NCBI GenBank assembly: GCA_018798825.1
Contig: CP076354.1
Location: 1,877,001-1,941,000 of the forward strand
DNA length: 64,000 nt
Origin: Ochrobactrum sp. BTU1
GTDB lineage: Bacteria > Pseudomonadota > Alphaproteobacteria > Rhizobiales > Rhizobiaceae
Direction: 5' to 3'
Notes under the pieces: model-generated
Seen by the model: the letters and a program-made list of their open reading frames with translations, nothing else
Told to the model about the DNA's origin: nothing
Databases searched by the model: none
Shown: positions 53,951 through 63,641 of the stretch, piece after piece
Numbering within the stretch: the stretch's first letter is position 1
Layout of the letters: every line of letters begins with the position of its first letter
Program-made: the position numbers and the translations under genes

Positions 53951-54053
53951 TAGCATTTCCAGCAAAAGTGCGAAGCGGCTTTGCGTCGGATAATGCGTAA
54001 GACAAACAGTTACAGCGGTTCTAACGATTCATTCTTAACTGGAACCGCTGTAA
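53951..54053 (+). repeat. Intergenic repeat, family C copy 7
   Basis: Full-length copy (TAGCATTTCCAGCAAAAGTG to GGAACCGCTGTAA), lying in the 3' untranslated part of carD, antisense to it. Confidence 0.9.
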
Positions 54054-54073
54054 AGAAGTGCGGGCGTAATTGA

Positions 54074-54658
54074 TTACGCTGCTTCGACTTCATCACCGTC
54101 GACATCGCCTTCAGCGTCGGCATCAGCCTTGGTACGCTTAGGGCTCTTGGCGAGATTGGTCTCGATAAGACGGACAGCTTCTGTATCTGAAAGCTTGTTC
54201 ACAGCTGCGATTTCGCGCGCCATGCGATCCAGCGCTGCTTCATACAGCTGGCGTTCCGAGTAGGACTGCTCTGGCTGATTTTCAGCACGATGCAGATCGC
54301 GGACAACTTCAGAAATCATAATCAGATCGCCGGAATTGATCTTTGCATCATATTCCTGAGCGCGGCGCGACCACATGGTGCGCTTCACGCGTGCACGGCC
54401 CTGAACGACCTTGAGAGCACGCTCAACATAGTCGGTTTCCGACAGCTTGCGCATACCGATGCTGACAGCCTTGGCGACTGGCACCTTTAGGCGCATCTTG
54501 TCTTTTTCAAAGTCGATAACAAAAAGCTCAAGCTTATGGCCGGCTACTTCCTGCTCTTCGATCGCTACGATCTGGCCAACGCCGTGAGCTGGATACACAA
54601 TGGACTCACCGGTCTTGAAACCCTGACGAGCCGGTGTCTTCTTCTGCTGGGATGTCAT
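54074..54658 (-). CDS. CarD-family transcription factor
   Basis: 194 residues from ATG 54658. 'GESIVYPAHGVGQIVAIEEQ' is the N-terminal RNA polymerase interacting Tudor-like part and 'YVERALKVVQGRARVKRTMW' begins the helical DNA-binding part; the tail is acidic (DADAEGDVDG). CarD stabilises open complexes at many promoters including rRNA ones; in Brucella/rhizobia it is considered essential. It is a single gene whose terminator follows a repeat. Confidence 0.94.
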   Translation of the reverse strand: MTSQQKKTPARQGFKTGESIVYPAHGVGQIVAIEEQEVAGHKLELFVIDFEKDKMRLKVPVAKAVSIGMRKLSETDYVERALKVVQGRARVKRTMWSRRAQEYDAKINSGDLIMISEVVRDLHRAENQPEQSYSERQLYEAALDRMAREIAAVNKLSDTEAVRLIETNLAKSPKRTKADADAEGDVDGDEVEAA

Positions 54659-55058
54659 ACGCTCTAATACTCCCTGTTGTGCCCGGCGCAACTCGCCGGT
54701 TTACACATGATATCGACCGCGCCACTTGGGAGAGGCACGGAAGTCGTTGCGGTTTGAACTGAAAGCGCGTCTCGGACACAGATTTATCTACCGGGAAGGT
54801 TGGTTAGGGACGGACGCGAAATCGCAAAAATCCGTTCCGGTGCCATACAGCCCAGTAAAAAAAGCTAGCCCTTTCAGAGATTAATGCGTTTGCGCCACGA
54901 GTTGACGTCCAGTCACCGAAATTATCTGTGCAACTTAACACAATTTTGCGCAAGAATCAACAAATTGCCAAATATCTTACTTTCGGCAACTTTAGACGCC
55001 CTTAAAATAGGCTGTATTCGCGCATTCGTGCAGACAAAACGCGCCCGCAATGCGATTT
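54659..55058 (-). other. Upstream region of carD
   Basis: About 400 bases between carD and fdxA. A promoter for carD is expected near 54700-54900. The middle (54890-55000) is AT-rich. I see no gene, repeat copy or riboswitch. Confidence 0.5.
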
Positions 55059-55397
55059 TTAGTCGCCCGAACCCGGTTCTGCCGAGAAGAACTGCTCAAG
55101 CTTGCCAGTTACGCCGTCCATTTCCTTGGCTTCAGGAAGTTCATCCTTCTTAGCCGTCAGATTAGGCCACTTGGCAGCATATTCAGCATTCAGCTCAAGC
55201 CACTTGTCGAGACCCGGCTCGGTATCCGGGCTGATGGCTTCCGCTGGGCATTCCGGTTCACAAACGCCGCAGTCGATGCATTCATCGGGATTGATGACGA
55301 GCATGTTCTCGCCTTCATAGAAACAGTCGACAGGACAAACCTCGACGCAGTCCGTATATTTGCAACGAATGCAATTATCGGTCACGACATAAGTCAT
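55059..55397 (-). CDS. fdxA: 7Fe ferredoxin FdxA
   Basis: 112 residues. Cysteines at 9, 17 and 50 fit a 3Fe-4S cluster and those at 21, 40, 43 and 46 a 4Fe-4S cluster; extra cysteines are at 12 and 25. This matches the Azotobacter-type seven-iron ferredoxin. The long polar C-terminal tail is usual for the family. FdxA carries electrons at low potential, but its partner in this organism is unknown. It starts at 55397 with AGGAGTTGG before the ATG. Confidence 0.96.
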   Translation of the reverse strand: MTYVVTDNCIRCKYTDCVEVCPVDCFYEGENMLVINPDECIDCGVCEPECPAEAISPDTEPGLDKWLELNAEYAAKWPNLTAKKDELPEAKEMDGVTGKLEQFFSAEPGSGD

Positions 55398-55757
55398 TGT
55401 CCAACTCCTGTTGCCAACCTTCTATTTGAAGGAACGGCTTATCTATCTTGAACTGGCTGTTTGAACACTCAGATCGGACATCTGAATGATTTCGCTCCGG
55501 TCACGACATATGTGTCACGCATATGGTGGCTACGGCGTGTGGCTTGCTTGCCAGCTCATGCCCTTGCAATCGCCAACGGTGAGGTAACGACTTTATCTGC
55601 CCATGACAAGAGCCCAATCGCCGCAATATCACTATGTCACGAACATCTGAAACGACATTTCGTTTATGAACCTAAACGCGGAAAAGACTTTTATTTTAAG
55701 GCTTTGATACGCAATTTCTATCGCACAGAGGCGCTATCCTGCGTCATCGCGTCCGCC
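55398..55757. other. Intergenic stretch between fdxA and the S4 gene
   Basis: About 360 bases. A 201-codon plus-strand frame starting at 55461 runs through this region and then antisense through the S4 gene; it lacks a ribosome site and I reject it. The part near 55400-55500 should hold the fdxA promoter. Confidence 0.5.
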
Positions 55758-55855
55758 ATAGAGCGTTTCCTGCTTCAATTGAAATGCTCTATCCGGCCAA
55801 TTTTACGCGCATCTACGCCCGAAAACCGATGCCCACTTATTGGGATTCACTCTAA
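55758..55855 (-). repeat. Repeat mosaic, family E copy 2 with AGAGC palindrome
   Basis: A hairpin AGAGCGTTTC ... TTCAATTGAA ... ATGCTCT, then ACGCGCATCTACGCCCGAAAA ... TGGGAT, related to 5093-5152. Its outer TTAGAGTG supplies the TAG stop of the S4 gene. Confidence 0.65.
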
Positions 55856-56238
55856 TTGCCGCGCAAACGATCAGTTTCGCGATGTTCTTTCTTGGTTGGA
55901 CGGCCTGCACCGCTTTCGCGTCGTGGCTGTATTGGCTCAGCGACCTGATCTCCCGGTACGGGTTTGGGTGTCATATCTTCATAAAGAAGCTGCGCTTCGG
56001 GCGCTGGACCGCGCCGCTCGCCAGGGGCAAGTATCTTGTAAACCAGAATGCGCCGATCAAGCGTGATCGTCAGAACATCGCCGACTTTAACCTGATAGGC
56101 TGCCTGCTCAATCTTATCGCGATTGACGCGGACTTTGCCGCCGACGGCGAGTTTCGCCGCCAGCGATCTTGATTTGACCACGCGCGCAAAGAACAGCCAC
56201 TTGTCGATCCGCTGTCTTGCGCCGTGTTCGCCGGTCAT
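55852..56238 (-). CDS. S4-domain RNA-binding protein (Hsp15-like)
   Basis: 128 residues. 'QRIDKWLFFARVVKSRSLAA' and 'GGKVRVNRDKIEQAAYQVKVGD' form the S4 RNA-binding fold. The remainder is proline- and charge-rich. Hsp15 in E. coli rescues stalled 50S subunits after heat shock. The gene starts 1 base after the helicase stop (TAA-G-ATG), so translation is probably coupled. Its stop codon lies in a repeat, so the C-terminal tail may have been altered by that insertion. Confidence 0.9.
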   Translation of the reverse strand: MTGEHGARQRIDKWLFFARVVKSRSLAAKLAVGGKVRVNRDKIEQAAYQVKVGDVLTITLDRRILVYKILAPGERRGPAPEAQLLYEDMTPKPVPGDQVAEPIQPRRESGAGRPTKKEHRETDRLRGN

Positions 56239-56239
56239 C

Positions 56240-59200
56240 TTACTTCTTCAACTGCTCCTTGAGCGCCAGAAGTTTGGCAAAAGGCGAATCGGGATCAATC
56301 CGTACCGGACGTTCCTGCTCGACGCGCTTGTTGCCCTGATGATTATTGCCATGGTCACGCTTAGGCTGACGATCGCGATTGCCATCGCGTGGCTTGCCTT
56401 TGAAGCCTTCGCGCTTGTTCTGGCCTTCGCCATCATGGTTGCGGCGATTCTTGTCGAAACGCTTGCCACCACGATTGTCACGCGCGTTCTGGCCTTCGCC
56501 GCCTTCCGAACCGCCTTCAGACTTGCGGGCCTCATTGCCCTGGCCACCCTGTGGGCGGTTATGGCGCTGACGGTTCTGGTCCTGATTACGGTTATTACGG
56601 CCTTCAAAACGGCCCTGACGCCACAGAAGAACAGGCTTTGGTTCTTCAACAGGCGCTTCAGTAAGCTGAACGGCAGGCTTTTCTTCACCCGACACTTCCG
56701 CTGCAGCAGCAGCTTCAACCTGTGCAGGCACAGGTTCAGCTGCAGGAACAGCAGGCTTTGCTTCGCTCGCAGGTGCGGCAGCAGGAACAGCTGGTTTGAA
56801 GACGGTATCTTCAACAACAGCCTCCGCTTGCGCGGCGGCAGCCGCAAATGCATCGAGTTCAGCGAGCTTTGCTGTGACAGCGGCAGCTTCTGCAGCTTCG
56901 TGACGATAGCCAAGGCTCTTCAGGATTTCTTCCATATCTTCGGTGGTTGCACCGAGAATGGACATCATCGCCGGCGTGACGATGAAGCGTCCGCCATCAT
57001 AAGCGCCTTCCGGACGAGTGCCCGAACCCGGACGCCAGGCAAGAGCCGGACGGATCAGGTCAGCAAGACGTTCCAGAATGTCGATACGAACAGCACGACG
57101 ACCCAGCACGCGATAGCCTGCAAGGCGGTAGAACTGATGATCGAAAGCCGGATCGACGACAACCGATGTACGGCCAGCGGCCAGAACATTGACCACGTCA
57201 CCATAACCGGCACGTTCGCGACCATCGTTCTTCAATGCCCAGAGCAGCGTGATGAGACCAGCAGGTGCAGGCTTCAGCAGCATTGGCATGAAAACATGAT
57301 AGGCACCGAAGCGCACGCCAAGACGGCGAAGAGCGGCACGGGAATCCTGATCAAGGCCACGGACTTCTTCGGTCACATCGCGACGCTGAAGAATGCCAAG
57401 GCTCTCAACAATCTGGAAAGCCAGACCACGCGTCATGCCGGTCAGCGCATCGGCGGCGCTGAGATCGGTCAGAGGCTTCAAAATGGTTTCGATATGATGC
57501 GCCACAAAACGTTCGATGCGGGCTGCAACCTTGTCGCGTGCCGGACCAGTCAGCTGCTCATCAGCTAAAATGACCGCGCGTGGCTTCAGAACATCGTCGC
57601 CTGCAACCAGCGTTGCGACAGTTGCGCCGACCCAGCGCAGAACGCCATCCGAACCGAGTGCGAAGTCGCCGTTGGGAGCAGCAGCGAAACGCTCCGCACG
57701 ACGATCAAACTCGGCGGCCAGCGCCTTTTGTGCAGCCGTCTTTACTGCCTTCGCATCCGGTCCATCGGACTGAACGTCGGCTGTAAAACGGAATCCTTCC
57801 AGTTGCCCGACATTATGGCCTTCGACAATTACGTCTCCGGTCGAGCTGATATCTGCTTCTAGCATGGCATTCTCTCTCAGGCGCCTCATAAGCACGCTTG
57901 TCCTGCGGTCTACAAAGCGTTTCGTCAACCTTTCATGCAGCGCATCGGACAATCTGTCCTCAATTTCGCGCGTCTTTTCCTGCCAGTGTGTCGGATCGGC
58001 AAGCCATCCCGGCCTGTGCGACACAAAAGTCCAGGTACGGATTTGCGCCACGCGGTGAGACAGAGTGTCGATTTCCCCCTCTGTACTGTCGGCGCGGCGC
58101 ACCTGTTCGCTCATATAATCTTCATCAACGCTCCCTCGGCGGACCAGATCCTGATAGATGGTTGCTATGATATCGGCATGTTGTGCCGGCGCAATCTTAC
58201 GATAGTCGGGGAGCGCACAGGTATCCCACAAAAGTTCGATCCGCGCAGGCGAATTTGCAAGCCGCACAATGTCTTCGTCTTTTGACAAATTTTCAAGCGC
58301 CTGTTGATCAACAGCAGGCAGCGCCTTGGTCAGTCCTTCGATCGGCGTCGGCGTTTCAAGAGAATAGCGCAACGCACTCAACGATGAAAAATCGAAACGC
58401 CCTGTACGCCATTGCATAACTTTCACAGGGTCAAAGTCATGGGCTTCAACTCGCTCGACCATTTCATCGTCCAGCGGACGCACCTGCCCGGTCACACCAA
58501 ATGTACCATCGCGCAGATGACGCCCGGCGCGGCCCGCAATCTGCCCAAGCTCAGCCGGCGTCAGGTCACGATACTGATAGCCATCGAATTTGCGATTCTG
58601 TGCAAAGGCGACATGATCAACATCGAGATTGAGCCCCATACCAATCGCGTCGGTCGCAACCAGAAAATCGACATCGCCCGACTGGTAAAGCTCGACCTGT
58701 GCATTCCGCGTGCGTGGACTAAGAGCGCCCATAACCACCGCAGCACCGCCGCGTTGGCGGCGGATCAGCTCGGCAATGGCGTAAACCTCTTCCGCAGAGA
58801 AGGCCACAATCGCCGAGCGATTTGGCAGGCGGATGATCTTCTTTGAACCCGCATAAGTGAGATGCGACAGGCGAGGACGCGTCACCACCGTAATCCCGCG
58901 CAACAGCTTTTCAAGAATGCCGCGCATGGTGCCAGCACCCAAAAGCAGCGTTTCCTGACGTCCGCGCAGATGCAGAATGCGATCAGTAAAAATATGGCCG
59001 CGTTCGAGATCGCCTGCCAGCTGCACTTCGTCGATAGCCACGAAAGGCATATCCGTGCGGCGTGGCATGGCCTCGACTGTGCAGACGGAATAACGCGAGG
59101 TCGGCGGCGTGATCTTTTCTTCGCCAGTAATCAGCGAAACATTGGCAGCCCCTACCCGTTCAACCACACGATTATAGACCTCGCGCGCCAAAAGGCGCAG

Positions 59201-59344
59201 CGGAAGACCTATCATGCCACTGCCGTGCGACAGCATCCGCTCGATAGCGAGATGCGTCTTGCCGGTATTGGTTGGCCCCAGAACCGCAGTAACACCGCGG
59301 CCGCTCAAGGTCAGCGGCAGATCATGGGCAGGGAGTTGGTTCAT
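56240..59344 (-). CDS. SUV3/MgpS-like RNA helicase with long basic tail
   Basis: 1034 residues from ATG 59344; the frame continues to 59437 but lacks an earlier start with support. Motif I 'GPTNTGKTHLAIERM', II 'VAIDEVQLAGDLERGH' and VI 'QIAGRAGRHL' place it in the SUV3/Ski2-like superfamily 2 group known in alphaproteobacteria as MgpS-like. The C-terminal 180 residues are low complexity: an alanine/proline/glutamate-rich part, then a stretch rich in R, G, N, Q and K ('GGKRFDKNRRNHDGEGQN'). The tail could bind RNA or drive phase separation. It is coupled to the S4 gene and probably acts in RNA turnover or ribosome quality control. Confidence 0.88.
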   Translation of the reverse strand: MNQLPAHDLPLTLSGRGVTAVLGPTNTGKTHLAIERMLSHGSGMIGLPLRLLAREVYNRVVERVGAANVSLITGEEKITPPTSRYSVCTVEAMPRRTDMPFVAIDEVQLAGDLERGHIFTDRILHLRGRQETLLLGAGTMRGILEKLLRGITVVTRPRLSHLTYAGSKKIIRLPNRSAIVAFSAEEVYAIAELIRRQRGGAAVVMGALSPRTRNAQVELYQSGDVDFLVATDAIGMGLNLDVDHVAFAQNRKFDGYQYRDLTPAELGQIAGRAGRHLRDGTFGVTGQVRPLDDEMVERVEAHDFDPVKVMQWRTGRFDFSSLSALRYSLETPTPIEGLTKALPAVDQQALENLSKDEDIVRLANSPARIELLWDTCALPDYRKIAPAQHADIIATIYQDLVRRGSVDEDYMSEQVRRADSTEGEIDTLSHRVAQIRTWTFVSHRPGWLADPTHWQEKTREIEDRLSDALHERLTKRFVDRRTSVLMRRLRENAMLEADISSTGDVIVEGHNVGQLEGFRFTADVQSDGPDAKAVKTAAQKALAAEFDRRAERFAAAPNGDFALGSDGVLRWVGATVATLVAGDDVLKPRAVILADEQLTGPARDKVAARIERFVAHHIETILKPLTDLSAADALTGMTRGLAFQIVESLGILQRRDVTEEVRGLDQDSRAALRRLGVRFGAYHVFMPMLLKPAPAGLITLLWALKNDGRERAGYGDVVNVLAAGRTSVVVDPAFDHQFYRLAGYRVLGRRAVRIDILERLADLIRPALAWRPGSGTRPEGAYDGGRFIVTPAMMSILGATTEDMEEILKSLGYRHEAAEAAAVTAKLAELDAFAAAAAQAEAVVEDTVFKPAVPAAAPASEAKPAVPAAEPVPAQVEAAAAAEVSGEEKPAVQLTEAPVEEPKPVLLWRQGRFEGRNNRNQDQNRQRHNRPQGGQGNEARKSEGGSEGGEGQNARDNRGGKRFDKNRRNHDGEGQNKREGFKGKPRDGNRDRQPKRDHGNNHQGNKRVEQERPVRIDPDSPFAKLLALKEQLKK

Positions 59345-59625
59345 GCCAATAATAGAATTCCCGGAACAAATGCCATACGTAAAGCCATGCGTTAGCACTA
59401 TATGACTTGAGCCGAAAGCGCTCCTGTTAAGTTTCAATCCATGTTTCGGGACGTTTCCGGCACGATCCAGTCTTTACTGTTCTATCCGGAACTTATCTCG
59501 CGTGCACCCTGAAAAGAACAAAACGGCTTTCAAATGACCATCCGTTTTAAAACACAGGATTGAAGGTTGGTCTTCCATCAGCCAGCATCTTAACAAACGT
59601 GCCTTTTAATAAATAGAACGACTCT

Positions 59626-59780
59626 GGAACGAATCGGCGACGAATCGCTCACAGAACTTCCTTCGCCTTTTGTTCACGGCAACATATAGTGGCTGAACGC
59701 TCAATTCCCACCATATAATGAATCACCTCAGTTAGTAATCAGCCCTAAACCAGAACAAACCTGCGGCCGCGTTAACTTTT
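59626..59780 (+). repeat. Duplicated element, copy 1
   Basis: Conserved blocks in order: GGAACGAATCGGCGACGAAT (59626), TTTGTTC (59669), ATATAGTGGCTGA (59684), GTTAACTTTT (59771). The same order and near-equal spacing recur at 59908-60052. Two GAATC sites, 11 bases apart, lie in the first block. Neither copy is coding. Confidence 0.75.
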
Positions 59781-59907
59781 ATCTCGGAAGCCATTCTGCG
59801 AGCTGAGGCGACAGATGGTCTATTCATAAAATATCAATATTTCCTGACAGTTAGTTAAAGCTCTCGTCACATGAGAACCGATTTTCATTAACCTTCAGGC
59901 CAAAGCC

Positions 59908-60052
59908 GGAACGAATCGGCGACGAATCGCTGATCCGCATATTTTCCGGCTTTGTTCTCACCAGATATAGTGGCTGATCCTATCCAAACACCCTAGAGCG
60001 GCAAGAATTCGCCGCTCCATGACAGTGATACTGACGCCCGCTGTTAACTTTT
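59908..60052 (+). repeat. Duplicated element, copy 2
   Basis: Blocks at 59908, 59951, 59965 and 60043 correspond to copy 1. Here the first block lies in a hairpin whose arms are AAAGCCGGAA and TTCCGGCTTT. The stretch between the two copies and the 180 bases before copy 1 show no gene. Confidence 0.75.
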
Positions 60053-60065
60053 GAGCCTCTTATGC

Positions 60066-60160
60066 CCAAGCGGCTCAAGATGCTGATGCATCGCGCCTTG
60101 AAAAAGTTCGATCACCACTGGAGCATAATCAGAACGCCATGAGCCATACTCATGGCGTTC
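60066..60160 (-). repeat. Intergenic palindromic repeat, family A copy 3
   Basis: Reverse-strand copy of the repeat at 2885-2985 and 11124-11220. Stem AGAACGCCATGAG / CTCATGGCGTTCT: two stem pairs differ from the other copies, with both strands changed. It lies just downstream of phaA and may end its transcript. Confidence 0.87.
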
Positions 60161-60181
60161 TTGTCTCATGGCGTTCTGGAA

Positions 60182-61393
<1,212 letters not shown>

Positions 61394-61563
61394 TCACCGA
61401 CAGAGAAAGACCAAAACAGACACCTTGGCAAGCTCTGGCGTGTCCGCGGGTTTGGCACCTTCGCTCAAAACGATAATCAGTTTCTTCTCCACACATATAG
61501 TTTTCACCATACGTGTCCTTCAACAGTCGTTAGATTAGCTTCATGCAATCAAAGGAGATTTCT

Positions 61564-61995
61564 ATGCCAAGCCTGACATTAGATAATGCCAATGCGATCA
61601 TTACCGGTTCCTTTGCCAAGGCAGCCGAGTTGCAGTTGAAGCCGATAGTCGTTTCTGTTTTCGACGCAGGCGGCCATCTGAAAGCCTTTCAGCGACAGGA
61701 CGGAACTTCGATTCTCCGCTTTGAAATCGCATCCGGAAAAGCTTTCGGCGCACTGGCTGTAGGAACTGGCTCACGCTGGCTCCACAATCAGGCCAAAGAC
61801 CGTCCGCATTTTCTTGAGGGGCTGTCAGGCGTCTCAGGCGGGAGAATCGTGCCCGTGCCCGGCGGCGTGCTGATTAAAGACAGCACAAACGAAATTATCG
61901 GCGCTGTCGGCATCTCCGGCGATACATCTGACAATGATGAAGCAGCAGCCGTAGCCGGCATCGAAGGCACGGGCTTTACAGCCGACATCGGATAA
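61564..61995 (+). CDS. GlcG/HbpS-family heme-binding-like protein
   Basis: 143 residues from ATG 61564 with AAAGGAGATTT before it. 'LTLDNANAIITGSFAKAAEL', 'VVSVFDAGGHLKAFQRQDG', 'SGKAFGALAVGTGSRWL' and 'GGVLIKDSTNEIIGAVGISG' fit the GlcG/HbpS/PduO-C family. Members bind heme or corrinoids, or are of unknown role; a heme-binding histidine cannot be assigned safely. No signal peptide. The gene is single and has its own terminator. Confidence 0.88.
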   Translation: MPSLTLDNANAIITGSFAKAAELQLKPIVVSVFDAGGHLKAFQRQDGTSILRFEIASGKAFGALAVGTGSRWLHNQAKDRPHFLEGLSGVSGGRIVPVPGGVLIKDSTNEIIGAVGISGDTSDNDEAAAVAGIEGTGFTADIG

Positions 61996-61998
61996 GAT

Positions 61999-62035
61999 CA
62001 AAACGCCGCGTATCCCATCAATATACGCGGCGTTT
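61999..62035 (+). terminator. Terminator after the GlcG-like gene
   Basis: AAACGCCGCGTAT ... ATACGCGGCGTTT. Confidence 0.87.
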
Positions 62036-62065
62036 CATAGAATTGTATTGAAGACACCCGAATTA

Positions 62066-62266
62066 TCATTTCAGATTTTTATTCGCAAAATGCGCTATTG
62101 CACCCGGCAAGGCATGTTCCACGCTGCCAACAAAAGAAGGTGTATCCGATATAACTTGAATATACCCTTCATTATATAATGTACAATTTACAACATTAAA
62201 AAATGAAACACCGGAATTTACAGATAAACCGCCGTTACCGATAATAATTTTGATAACATCATCCAT
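62066..62266 (-). CDS. Orphan 66-residue protein in an AT-rich patch
   Basis: A frame from ATG 62266 to 62066. The peptide starts MDDVIKIIIGNGGLSVNSGV and ends 'HFANKNLK'. Base use is far more AT-rich than the neighbours. No domain is recognised and the ribosome site is weak (GGGTTG). Upstream, 62267-62400 is AT-rich with little structure. It may be a short horizontally acquired gene, a remnant or a chance frame. I cannot say more about function. Confidence 0.42.
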   Translation of the reverse strand: MDDVIKIIIGNGGLSVNSGVSFFNVVNCTLYNEGYIQVISDTPSFVGSVEHALPGAIAHFANKNLK

Positions 62267-62402
62267 TTTTACAACCCATAGAAAGTTGAATAACTAACAA
62301 GGGTGATGTTTCTTAATTTATAAGGCAAAATTGTGATTTTTTACCTTTTGATAAAACCTTGAATAAACATAGAATGCATAGTTGCTATTGCATTAGAACA
62401 AA

Positions 62403-62440
62403 GAAAACGCCGCTTCCGGAGACCGGAAACGGCGTTTTTG
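62403..62440. terminator. Terminator of rpmF
   Basis: AAAACGCCGCTTCCGG / CCGGAAACGGCGTTTT, strong, downstream of rpmF. Confidence 0.88.
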
Positions 62441-62473
62441 AAATTCATCTTTCAGCTGCGATGCAGCCTAAGA

Positions 62474-62653
62474 CTATTCCTTAGCTTCGAGGACCTGACG
62501 GCCGCGATACATACCGCTCTTAAGATCGATATGATGCGGACGACGAAGTTCGCCCGAGTTCTTGTCCTCGACGTAAGTCGGGGCCTTGAGAGCGTCTGCC
62601 GAACGGCGCATGCCGCGCTTCGACGGAGACGTTTTGCGTTTTGGTACTGCCAT
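62474..62653 (-). CDS. rpmF: 50S ribosomal protein L32
   Basis: 59 residues from ATG 62653, opening [18 protein letters not shown], the L32 hallmark; 'CPxC'-type zinc cysteines are absent, so it is a zinc-free form, as with L31 and L36 here. The C-terminal '[16 protein letters not shown]' is standard for alphaproteobacteria. Divergent frames upstream have been dropped. It is followed by a terminator. mtgA lies upstream in the same direction, 150 bases away, an order common in this group. Confidence 0.95.
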   Translation of the reverse strand: MAVPKRKTSPSKRGMRRSADALKAPTYVEDKNSGELRRPHHIDLKSGMYRGRQVLEAKE

Positions 62654-62802
62654 GGATCCAGCTCCACTGATCGATAAACAAACGTCCGGCACGGCCCCGA
62701 GGAGCCTGTCACATCGGACATAATTCCGGAAAGTCACGTGCCTATACACGCTCTCACTGCATTTGACCAGTCAGAGTCTTATCTTTTTTCCTGTCCAGCC
62801 GT

Positions 62803-63537
62803 TTATCGAACGCATGTCACATAGGGCCCGGCCCTGGAAGCGCGCCCGGCAACGATGCGCGAGATACGCTGCATGTTGCGCGTTGGCTTTGCCGGATTGC
62901 GCAAAGCGGGATTGGGAAGCGTTACGGCAAGCAAAGCGGCTTGCTGGGCAGTCAGACGTGATGCAGGCCGATTGAAGTAATGTTGGGCGGCCGCCTCGAT
63001 TCCATAGATGCCCGGTCCCCATTCAGCAATATTGAGATAGATCTCCATAATACGCTGTTTTGACAGCACGGCATCGGCGACCAGCGCCAAAGGAAATTCG
63101 AGCCCCTTGCGGACATAAGACCGGCCGTTCCACAGGAACAGGTTTTTCACAGTCTGCATGGTGATGGTCGATGCGCCGCGGCTTGGACCGCCCTCACCCG
63201 CATCATCAAGCACGAGACTGAGCTGGTGCCAGTCCACGCCGCCATGGCTGCAGAACTGTCCATCCTCAGCCATCATCACCGAATTCACAAGAACAGGTGC
63301 AACATCCTCAATGCTGACCCACTGCCGATCTACATCGCGCAGAAGAACATAGTCCTTCACCATCAATGTCGAGATCGGACGAACAAAAGGAACCGAATAG
63401 ACCAGGATCAGAAAAAGCGGCAGAACCGCAAGCACCACCAAAATCTTGAGCATGAGGGCAATTCTGCCACCCCAAACGGGATCAGCCAAGTAACCGCGAC
63501 CATCTTTACTCTTGAGAATGATTTTTGCCACGTCCAC
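62803..63537 (-). CDS. mtgA: Monofunctional peptidoglycan glycosyltransferase
   Basis: 244 residues from GTG 63537. One N-terminal membrane helix ('LKILVVLAVLPLFLILVY') anchors a GT51 domain: 'NSVMMAEDGQFCSHGGVDW' (trimmed: AEDGQFCSHGG) contains the catalytic glutamate, 'GASTITMQTVKNLFL' and 'KQRIMEIYLNIAEWGPGIYG' follow. MtgA polymerises glycan strands from lipid II without a transpeptidase domain. GTG as start is supported by the N-terminal fit rather than by a strong ribosome site. Confidence 0.94.
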   Translation of the reverse strand: MDVAKIILKSKDGRGYLADPVWGGRIALMLKILVVLAVLPLFLILVYSVPFVRPISTLMVKDYVLLRDVDRQWVSIEDVAPVLVNSVMMAEDGQFCSHGGVDWHQLSLVLDDAGEGGPSRGASTITMQTVKNLFLWNGRSYVRKGLEFPLALVADAVLSKQRIMEIYLNIAEWGPGIYGIEAAAQHYFNRPASRLTAQQAALLAVTLPNPALRNPAKPTRNMQRISRIVAGRASRAGPYVTCVR

Positions 63538-63544
63538 AGCCTGT

Positions 63545-63641
63545 TAGAGCATTTCCAGCAAAAGTGAGAATCGATTTTGCGTTCGAAAATGCGTAAGACA
63601 AATAGATAAAGCAGCTCGAGTGTTAGCTTGAACTGCTTTAG
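63545..63641 (+). repeat. Intergenic repeat, family C copy 8
   Basis: Starts TAGAGCATTTCCAGCAAAAG. The terminal stem is AAAGCAG / CTGCTTT, where two pairs differ from copy 1 (ACAGCGG / CCGCTGT) on both strands. Confidence 0.88.

Noticed and set aside
55461..56066. 201-codon plus-strand frame
   Set aside because: It overlaps the S4-domain gene antisense and has no ribosome site; the S4 gene has clear family motifs.
59951..59977. Sigma-70 promoter reading TTTGTTC ... TATAGT in the duplicated element
   Set aside because: The spacing between the two boxes is about 9 bases, too short for a standard promoter, so I do not list it as one.
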